Shown piece after piece: positions 1 through 4,686 of a stretch of 6,239 nt of DNA. The position numbers were made by a program, and so were the translations under genes. Under the pieces are notes generated by a model that worked only from the letters and a program-made list of their open reading frames with translations, was not told the origin of the DNA and did not search any database. Source of the stretch: Veillonellaceae bacterium (GTDB lineage Bacteria; Bacillota_C; Negativicutes; Veillonellales; Veillonellaceae); assembly GCA_902834965.1 (NCBI GenBank), contig CADFKY010000057.1, forward strand, positions 1-6,239, read 5' to 3'. Position 1 is the first letter of the stretch. Every line of letters begins with the position of its first letter.

Positions 1-415
1 AGGTACGGTTTATTTCGCCCCAATCCTTTTTAAATACCACAAAAAGTGTGACACACACGAGTAGGACGATAATAATAGGCTTTACATACAAGGGTGGCAA
101 TGATACGACGGCCAAGGTACCAAGCATGGATCCTATAAATGTAAAAGGTAGTAATTTACGAACTAGAGAAAAATCAACCATATGATTTCTTAAGAATGTA
201 ATGGACGCACTGCCAGCTCCGAATATACTAGACAGCTTATTACTGCCTAAGGCCATACTCGGCGGAAGGTTGGTTAATAGCATAGCAGGAACAGAAATTA
301 GTCCCCCACCACCCACAATGGAGTCTACAAAGCCGGCAAAAGCACCTGCTACAGCGAGCAAAACGAGAATTAGGATATCAAATGGTAAACCTGTTACCTC
401 AATAAGCCACTCCAT
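1..415 (-). CDS. TauE/SafE (TSUP) family membrane transporter, 3' part cut off by the window edge
   Basis: Reading from 415 leftwards gives 138 codons with no stop before the window edge, so the C-terminal part is missing; full family members have about 250 residues. The protein begins MEWLIEVTGL. A first hydrophobic segment (about 12-30) runs into the glycine-rich signature DSIVGGGGLISVPAML (31-46), followed by P51-P52, ALGSNKLSS (55-63) and a conserved Arg (R76), then further membrane helices at about 87-105 and 110-128. This order is typical of TSUP (former DUF81) proteins, which move sulfite, sulfonates or other sulfur-containing or carboxylic anions across the inner membrane. The ATG at 413-415 has a perfect AGGAGG at 421-426, 5 nt away. 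It lies 65 bp downstream of the yerC-like gene on the same strand, so cotranscription is possible; a hairpin (440-465) sits between them. Family is clear; substrate cannot be told. Confidence 0.9.
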   Translation of the reverse strand, partial: MEWLIEVTGLPFDILILVLLAVAGAFAGFVDSIVGGGGLISVPAMLLTNLPPSMALGSNKLSSIFGAGSASITFLRNHMVDFSLVRKLLPFTFIGSMLGTLAVVSLPPLYVKPIIIVLLVCVTLFVVFKKDWGEINRT

Positions 416-439
416 ATAAACCTCCTGTAGATAGCACAT

Positions 440-465
440 CAACGGTCGCCAAAAGGCCACCGTTG
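440..465 (-). other. Small hairpin between the TrpR-like regulator gene and the TSUP gene
   Basis: CAACGGT (440-446) pairs with ACCGTTG (459-465); after a C-C mismatch GCC pairs with GGC around an AAAA loop. On the minus strand it follows the regulator stop codon by 15 nt and ends 13 nt before the TSUP Shine-Dalgarno. No U-run follows it on the minus strand, so it is not a standard intrinsic terminator. It may partly uncouple the TSUP gene (mRNA processing or stability) or be without function. On the plus strand it is followed by T-rich sequence, but no plus-strand gene leads into it. Confidence 0.4.
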
Positions 466-480
466 TCATGCTAGTTTATT

Positions 481-777
481 TTATTTTGCACCTAGACGAT
501 CTAAAGCTAATGTGTATCCATCAGCACCATAGACTAAGCATCGTTTGACACGACTAATAGTAGCCGTGCTCGCACCTGTTTCTTCTACAATTTTTTCGTA
601 GCTATCACCGGCACGTAGCATTTTTGCTACTTGTAAGCGTTGAGACAAAGCTTTCAATTCATTAATCGTACAGATATCTTCAAAGAATGCATAGCACTCC
701 TCAGTATTTTCAAGCGTTAATATAGCGGTGAATAGCTCATCGTTTTGTTCACTTCTCAACTTCTCATTGATACTCAT
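481..777 (-). CDS. yerC: TrpR-like transcriptional regulator, YerC/YecD family
   Basis: A 98-residue protein, the normal length for this family of all-helical, TrpR-fold DNA-binding proteins. The N-terminal half (about 9-52) is helical and includes ECYAFFEDICT (27-37) and NELKALSQRLQVAKML (39-54). Then comes a helix-turn-helix: GDSYEKIVEETGAS (57-70) and the recognition helix TATISRVKRCL (71-81), matching the TrpR/YerC pattern T-x-T-I-S-R-V. YerC of Bacillus subtilis is the best-known relative, but its ligand and targets are poorly established. Known TrpR works as a dimer with tryptophan as corepressor; whether this protein senses an amino acid is inference. The ATG at 775-777 is supported by AGGAGG at 783-788, which overlaps the metI stop codon (787-789), so it is very likely translated from the same mRNA as the methionine transporter genes. 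Family confident; symbol used in the family sense only. Confidence 0.93.
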   Translation of the reverse strand: MSINEKLRSEQNDELFTAILTLENTEECYAFFEDICTINELKALSQRLQVAKMLRAGDSYEKIVEETGASTATISRVKRCLVYGADGYTLALDRLGAK

Positions 778-782
778 AGGAT

Positions 783-788
783 CCTCCT
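783..788 (-). promoter_or_regulatory. Shine-Dalgarno of the TrpR-like gene, overlapping the metI stop
   Basis: Minus-strand AGGAGG lies 5 nt before the ATG at 777, and its first two bases (788-787) are the last two of the metI TAG stop at 789-787. Ribosomes ending metI would finish on this site, which favours translational coupling of regulator and transporter. Confidence 0.85.
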
Positions 789-1440
789 ACTTCTTATTCA
801 TCGCTTTAGACCAAGCATCGCCAATCATTTGGACTAATTGTACCAAAATAACCAAGATAATAATGGTAGCAATCATAATATCAGCTTGGAAACGTTGGTA
901 ACCATAGCGGATAGCAATATCACCAAGGCCACCGCCACCGATAGCACCAGCCATTGCAGAGTAACTGATGAGGTTAACGATAAGAACCGTTACGTTATCG
1001 ATAATCGTAGGCAATGCTTCAGGTAATAATACTTTCCAAATGATTTGGAGTGGACTTGCACCCATGGATTGGGCCGCTTCAATTACGCCAAAGTTAATAT
1101 CTTTAATAGATGTTTCTACAAGACGCGCTAAGAATGGAATCGCCGCAATTGTTAACGGTACGCAAGCAGCTGTTGTACCAATAGATGTACCTACTACCAT
1201 ACGCGTAAATGGAATGATAGCTACCATCAAGATGATGAATGGTACGGAACGCGTTGCATTGACGATGGCACCTAATACTTTATTAAGCGCTACATTTTCT
1301 AAAATATGGCCCTTAGATGTGACTACCAAAACAACACCGAGAGGAATACCAAGCAACATAGCCATAATCGTAGAGATAATGGTCATTTGCAATGTATCAA
1401 GGGTACCAGTTATGAGAAGGTTAATTATTTGCTCTGACAT
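787..1440 (-). CDS. metI: Methionine ABC transporter permease MetI
   Basis: A 217-residue inner-membrane permease, the same length as E. coli MetI. About five membrane segments are visible (roughly 19-41, 57-78, 87-107, 146-168, 187-207). Between the third and fourth lies the cytoplasmic EAA loop, EAAQSMGASPLQIIWKV (121-137) followed by LLPEALP, the coupling helix that docks onto the ATPase MetN. The upstream NATRSVPFIILMVAIIPFTR (61-80) and the glycine-rich AMAGAIGGGGLGD (162-174) are characteristic of MetI. Two MetI and two MetN form the complex importing L- and D-methionine (and derivatives) delivered by the lipoprotein MetQ. The ATG at 1438-1440 has GAGGTGAT at 1446-1453 and overlaps the end of metN by 20 bp, indicating coupled translation. 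The next gene is the TrpR-like regulator, not metQ. Confidence 0.96.
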   Translation of the reverse strand: MSEQIINLLITGTLDTLQMTIISTIMAMLLGIPLGVVLVVTSKGHILENVALNKVLGAIVNATRSVPFIILMVAIIPFTRMVVGTSIGTTAACVPLTIAAIPFLARLVETSIKDINFGVIEAAQSMGASPLQIIWKVLLPEALPTIIDNVTVLIVNLISYSAMAGAIGGGGLGDIAIRYGYQRFQADIMIATIIILVILVQLVQMIGDAWSKAMNKK

Positions 1441-2467
1441 AACCGATCACCTCGCTTTCAATTGGTAATGTTTTGATGTAGTCTAAGCCCTCTTGTGCAT
1501 TTTCAGGATCACCATTCAAGATAACAATGAGGCGACCAACGCATGTATTTTGGATGTAATCAATACCACCGAAAAGGATGCTTACATCGAGGTTAAAGCG
1601 GCGTACAAGGCCTGCTACTACAGGTTCATCCGTAGCTTGGCCTGTAAATTTAAGGCGCACTAATGGAGCTGTACCACCAACCCATTGGTCGTGCAATTCC
1701 AAGTGCTCCAAAGCTTCTGGTGGCAAGTTTTCACTGACTACAGAACTAATAAATTCTTTTGTAGTATTTTCTCGTGGATGTGTAAATACTTCAACAGTGG
1801 AGCCTTCTTCGAGAATGACACCGCCTTCAATAACCGCTACGCGATCACAGATTTCACGGATAACATGCATCTCATGTGTGATGAGTACAATAGTAAGGCC
1901 CATTTTTTCGTTGATATCTTTCAACAATTTCAAAATGGATTCTGTTGTTTGCGGATCCAGAGCAGATGTAGCTTCATCACAAAGAAGAACCTTTGGATTA
2001 GACGCTAAGGCACGAGCGATACCAACACGTTGTTTTTGACCACCAGACAATTGAGATGGATAGTTATTCATACGCTCAGTAAGGCCTACGATATCAAGGA
2101 TTGGCGTAATACGTTCCTTGATTTCGGATTTGCTCAAGCCTTGTAATTCCAACGGAAATGCCACATTGTCATACACTGTACGAGAGGACAAAAGGTTAAA
2201 ATGTTGGAAAATCATACCAATATCTTTGCGTGCTTTGCGCAAATCGGATTTGCTAAGTGTTGTTAAATCTGTACCATTGACGATAACAGAGCCAGATGTA
2301 GGAGCTTCGAGCATGTTGATGCATCGAATCAATGTGGATTTACCGGCCCCTGATTGACCGATAATGCCAAAGATTTCACCTTCTTTAACATCAAGGCTAA
2401 TATCTTTTAATGCTTCCACACGAGTAGCGCCTTCATAGACTTTACTAATGTGTTGTAATTGAATCAA
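1421..2467 (-). CDS. metN: Methionine ABC transporter ATP-binding protein MetN
   Basis: A 348-residue ABC ATPase. Walker A GQSGAGKST (37-45), Q-loop glutamine Q88 in MIFQHFNLLSSRTV, signature LSGGQ (140-144), Walker B KVLLCDEAT (159-167, catalytic E165), D-loop SALD and H-loop H198 (LITHE) are all intact. The C-terminal part (about 265-345, RLKFTGQATDEPVVAG to SEVIGYV) is the NIL domain, an ACT-like fold that in E. coli MetN binds cytoplasmic methionine and shuts the transporter down (trans-inhibition). It therefore powers methionine import and probably carries its own feedback sensor. The start is a TTG at 2465-2467, giving MIQLQHISKVYEG, which lines up with the N-terminus of E. coli MetN (MIKLSNITKVF). 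The next internal Met is residue 52, inside the ATPase fold, so TTG is the only sensible start. It lies 55 bp after the transaminase gene and overlaps metI by 20 bp. Confidence 0.97.
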   Translation of the reverse strand: MIQLQHISKVYEGATRVEALKDISLDVKEGEIFGIIGQSGAGKSTLIRCINMLEAPTSGSVIVNGTDLTTLSKSDLRKARKDIGMIFQHFNLLSSRTVYDNVAFPLELQGLSKSEIKERITPILDIVGLTERMNNYPSQLSGGQKQRVGIARALASNPKVLLCDEATSALDPQTTESILKLLKDINEKMGLTIVLITHEMHVIREICDRVAVIEGGVILEEGSTVEVFTHPRENTTKEFISSVVSENLPPEALEHLELHDQWVGGTAPLVRLKFTGQATDEPVVAGLVRRFNLDVSILFGGIDYIQNTCVGRLIVILNGDPENAQEGLDYIKTLPIESEVIGYVRANN

Positions 2468-2474
2468 AATAATG

Positions 2475-2480
2475 TCCTTT
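2475..2480 (-). promoter_or_regulatory. Shine-Dalgarno that fixes the metN TTG start
   Basis: Minus-strand AAAGGA ends 7 nt before the TTG at 2467-2465, a normal spacing. No ATG or GTG lies in frame nearby, so this site together with family alignment supports the non-ATG start, which may lower initiation relative to the other genes of the operon. Confidence 0.8.
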
Positions 2481-2485
2481 CTTAA

Positions 2486-2499
2486 GGTAAAAGTTTACC
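2486..2499. repeat. Short perfect inverted repeat just upstream of the metN ribosome binding site
   Basis: GGTAAA (2486-2491) and TTTACC (2494-2499) form a perfect 6-bp dyad with a 2-bp centre, ending 5 bp before the metN Shine-Dalgarno. A second, weaker dyad GTAAT/ATTAC (2502-2506, 2515-2519) is next to it, and GGTAA at 2486 could alternatively pair with TTACC at 2516-2520. It could be a small protein-binding site or a weak RNA hairpin affecting metN translation. No U-run follows, so it is not a terminator. May be chance in AT-rich DNA. Confidence 0.35.
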
Positions 2500-2522
2500 A
2501 TGTAATGAAAGTAGATTACCTA

Positions 2523-3380
2523 TTAAGGCAAACCTTCTTCCATCAATTTTTCTAGTGCTTCGCGTAGACGAAGTGTAATAGCACCTGGTTTACCACCAGA
2601 TACTGGATTTCTGTCTAGCTTAGTAATTGGGATGACACCACCAATTGTATCGGTAAAGAATAATTCGTCCGCATCATCTACAAAGGCGCGGTCAAATTCT
2701 TTTTCGATGAGAGTAATACCTAGAGATGGTGCTACGCGAGTCAAAATCATTTGGCGCGTAATACCTTTTAAGATATGATTATCTGCTGGGTGCGTATACA
2801 AGATACCATCTTTGACAGCAAACACATTGGATGTTGCACCTTCTGTACAAATGCCATCGCGGAATAACATGGCAGTATAAGCAAATTTCTTTTCCGCTTT
2901 AGTTTGAGCCAAAATATTTGGAATCAAGTTAGTAGTCTTAACATCTACATGGTCCCAACGCTCATCAGGTAATGCAATCGCTTTTACACCTTCACCCAAT
3001 TTATTAACTGCATCCATATCCAAATTACGGATAGACATAAGCATTTGTGGTTCTAGTTTGGAACGATCGTATGCATGATGGCGTGGCGCTACACCACGAG
3101 AGATTTGCAAATAAATATAGCCCTCTTTGATTTCACTTTGCTCGATTAAAATTTCGTGCAATTCTGTTAAATCATCTGGGGTCATTTTTACGGGAATATC
3201 CATTTCACGCATAGAGCGATACAAGCGATCTTGATGGTAAGACAATGCGAAGCAACGGCCTTTTACGACACGTACCACTTCGTATACAGAGTCACCAAAC
3301 AAATAACCACGGTCATCAATACTGATAACTTTGGCACCTGGTTCAACAAACTCGCCATTAAAATATGTTAATTCTTGCAT
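2523..3380 (-). CDS. dat: D-amino-acid transaminase (PLP fold-type IV)
   Basis: A 285-residue cytoplasmic PLP enzyme that exchanges amino groups between D-amino acids and 2-oxo acids (for example D-Ala plus 2-oxoglutarate to D-Glu plus pyruvate). It aligns end to end, as I recall the sequence, with Bacillus D-amino-acid aminotransferase: IDDRGYLFGDSVYEVV (21-36), the Schiff-base lysine K148 in VDVKTTNL, the cofactor-contacting E180 in TEGATSNVF, and YTHPADNHILKGITR (195-209). The substrate carboxylate trap of D-specific enzymes, Tyr31, Arg98 and His100 in Bacillus, is kept as Y33, R100 and H102 (in PRHH). This favours D-amino-acid transaminase over the related branched-chain enzyme IlvE or aminodeoxychorismate lyase PabC. 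The ATG at 3378-3380 is preceded by GAGGTG (3386-3391) at 5 nt. It is the first gene of the putative operon, 55 bp before metN, with its own promoter about 50 bp upstream. Confidence 0.92.
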   Translation of the reverse strand: MQELTYFNGEFVEPGAKVISIDDRGYLFGDSVYEVVRVVKGRCFALSYHQDRLYRSMREMDIPVKMTPDDLTELHEILIEQSEIKEGYIYLQISRGVAPRHHAYDRSKLEPQMLMSIRNLDMDAVNKLGEGVKAIALPDERWDHVDVKTTNLIPNILAQTKAEKKFAYTAMLFRDGICTEGATSNVFAVKDGILYTHPADNHILKGITRQMILTRVAPSLGITLIEKEFDRAFVDDADELFFTDTIGGVIPITKLDRNPVSGGKPGAITLRLREALEKLMEEGLP

Positions 3381-3436
3381 AGGAGCACCTCTTTTTCTAT
3401 ATCGTTACTCTATCAAGTAGTAATCATCATGGACTT

Positions 3437-3466
3437 ATTATATCACAATTACTTTCAAATTTTCAC
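3437..3466 (-). promoter_or_regulatory. Promoter of dat and the following genes (extended -10)
   Basis: On the minus strand a perfect TATAAT (3442-3437) is preceded by TGA, giving the extended -10 pattern TGnTATAAT. The best -35 candidate is GTGAAA (3466-3461) at 18 bp, a poor match to TTGACA, consistent with reliance on the extended -10. Transcription would start near 3430, giving an untranslated leader of about 50 nt. It lies between the terminator of the upstream transcript and dat, just where a promoter is needed. Confidence 0.7.
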
Positions 3467-3482
3467 ACTTTACTTTGTGAAA
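3461..3482. promoter_or_regulatory. Operator-like dyad overlapping the dat -35 region
   Basis: TTTCACA (3461-3467) and TGTGAAA (3476-3482) form a perfect 7-bp inverted repeat around an 8-bp centre. It covers the -35 position of the dat promoter. A further TCACA at 3443-3447 lies exactly 20 bp from the TCACA at 3463-3467, in the spacer next to the -10, about two helical turns away. Dyads placed like this typically bind dimeric repressors; the TrpR-like protein encoded later in the same operon is a candidate, by inference only. Arm order (TCACA then TGTGA) is opposite to the CRP/FNR-type TGTGA-N6-TCACA site. Confidence 0.45.
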
Positions 3483-3500
3483 GATATAACTTGGATATAC

Positions 3501-3546
3501 AAAAATCCGCTAGGATGCCATAGCTAAAAACTATATCCTAGCGGAT
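3501..3546 (-). terminator. Rho-independent terminator after the acyltransferase gene
   Basis: A perfect 12-bp stem pairs 3505-3516 with 3535-3546 (core CCGCTAGGAT / ATCCTAGCGG), with a possible extra ATAG/CTAT pairing in the loop. On the minus strand the stem is followed by a run of five T (3505-3501, the first belonging to the stem end). It begins 8 nt after the acyltransferase stop codon. No T-run follows on the plus strand, so it works in one direction and separates the DUF4127-acyltransferase transcript from dat. Confidence 0.9.
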
Positions 3547-3554
3547 GTATATTA

Positions 3555-4670
3555 TTAATGTCCCAATATAAATTTACGTAATGGTTTAGGTACATGGTTC
3601 AATGTCACGGCAGTCAAATAGGACAGGCCTAGCGCCATCACATACATAGCTAGCACATTAACTACGGTATATAAAAGATTATATTTAGCCATCACGCCAG
3701 AGATGATTAACAACCAGAATGGATGTGCTAAATAAATACCGTAAGACTTATCCCCTATTTCTGACCAAGTGGATTCCATAGTCGCATTCATTGGTAAGGT
3801 TTGGAATAGGAACAGGCTAAATAGTGTTCCCAGTCCCGTATAGAGGACACCCATTGGGCTCATTTGATGAACTGTATAAATTGCTTCAAGCACTGTATAA
3901 TGCCATACGTCCATGACATAGTAGTAGGATCCGAGCATCAACAAAATAGAGCCTACCGCACTAACACCTAATAAGTAGCGATAGCGCCACATGTATTCGC
4001 ATACCGTTTCATAGCGCTCAGCACATACAGCCCCCAACAGGAATATCCACACATAATGGATAACCCAATAGTTAAGTCTCATGTCAAAAAGATATTTCAA
4101 TACAGGGTTATTACTAAGATGTTCTGTTACCCAACGGCCAAGCATGTAAGATGATACATAATCGATGCCAACTTGGATGATAAATAGTAATACCATCCAG
4201 AATACAGGACGTTTTAAGATGACTTTCACCATAGCTCGCCATAACGGCATCATCACGTAGAACCATAAGAGGATAACCATAAAGTATAAATGATACATAG
4301 ACGTACCAAATAATAGATTTACAACCAATGGTCCAGGATGTAAATTACCTAGATTGTGCGCCGTTAGTCCCGTGTAGAGCAAATAAAATATGGACCACGT
4401 AATATATGGAAATAGCACCACCTGAATACGGCGGTGCATAAATTCCTTATATGAGAATGGTCCCTCTACTGATGTATGGTAGAACAATCCAAATGCAGAG
4501 AGGAAGAAAAATGCTGGTACCCCAAAGCGCGATAGAATTTCTAAGACGCTAATGAGTTCTAAATTTACAAAAGGATTTTGTAATGCGTAAGAACCTACAT
4601 GAATACCGATAACACCGAGCATACAGAGGCCACGCATATATGTAATTTCCGGTAAAAATGCTTTTTTCAT
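3555..4670 (-). CDS. Acyltransferase family 3 integral membrane protein
   Basis: About 371 residues with roughly ten hydrophobic segments, as in Acyl_transf_3 proteins (OatA, OafB, WecH group), which O-acylate surface sugars, peptidoglycan, exopolysaccharide or lipids. Counting from the upstream ATG, the family's R-x10-H motif is present: R15 in TYMRGLCML and H26 in GIHVG, the likely catalytic His. Next come the conserved SRFGVPAFFFLSAFGLF (49-65), a basic loop HRRIQVVLFPY (81-91), TSMYHLYFM (125-133) and, near the C-terminus, SYGIYLAHPFW (311-321). No extra SGNH domain is fused, so it is the stand-alone type. Two ATGs are possible (4676 and 4670). I chose 4670 because AGGGA (4677-4681) is 6 nt from it but abuts the 4676 ATG. 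It follows the DUF4127 gene by 16 bp and ends in a terminator. The acceptor substrate cannot be inferred. Confidence 0.9.
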   Translation of the reverse strand: MKKAFLPEITYMRGLCMLGVIGIHVGSYALQNPFVNLELISVLEILSRFGVPAFFFLSAFGLFYHTSVEGPFSYKEFMHRRIQVVLFPYITWSIFYLLYTGLTAHNLGNLHPGPLVVNLLFGTSMYHLYFMVILLWFYVMMPLWRAMVKVILKRPVFWMVLLFIIQVGIDYVSSYMLGRWVTEHLSNNPVLKYLFDMRLNYWVIHYVWIFLLGAVCAERYETVCEYMWRYRYLLGVSAVGSILLMLGSYYYVMDVWHYTVLEAIYTVHQMSPMGVLYTGLGTLFSLFLFQTLPMNATMESTWSEIGDKSYGIYLAHPFWLLIISGVMAKYNLLYTVVNVLAMYVMALGLSYLTAVTLNHVPKPLRKFILGH

Positions 4671-4676
4671 AGCCAT

Positions 4677-4681
4677 TCCCT
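4677..4681 (-). promoter_or_regulatory. Shine-Dalgarno that favours the second ATG of the acyltransferase gene
   Basis: Minus-strand AGGGA occupies 4681-4677. It directly abuts the first ATG (4676-4674), too close for initiation, but is 6 nt from the second ATG (4670-4668), which is followed by two lysine codons, a typical start of a membrane protein. Confidence 0.6.
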
Positions 4682-4686
4682 ATTCA

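Noticed and set aside
201..419. Plus-strand open frame of 72 codons at the left end
   Set aside because: It is antisense to the TSUP transporter, whose glycine-rich signature and AGGAGG are clear on the minus strand.
968..1468. Plus-strand open frame of 166 codons
   Set aside because: It is antisense to metI and the end of metN, which show full family motifs; the translated sequence has no recognisable domain and no Shine-Dalgarno.
1578..2039. Plus-strand open frame of 153 codons, and an overlapping one at 1685-2008
   Set aside because: Both are antisense to the conserved ATPase domain of metN and look like composition artefacts.
2468..2560. Separate promoter for metN
   Set aside because: The best pair on the minus strand, TTGATG and TAATAG near the end of dat, has only a 15-bp spacer and weak matches, so cotranscription with dat is the simpler reading.
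3381..3436. SAM, T-box or other methionine-linked riboswitch in the dat leader
   Set aside because: The leader is only about 50 nt and shows no T-box motif, no multi-helix structure and no terminator/antiterminator before the start codon.
3461..3482. CRP/FNR-type binding site
   Set aside because: Half-sites occur in the opposite order (TCACA then TGTGA) and with wider spacing than the TGTGA-N6-TCACA consensus.
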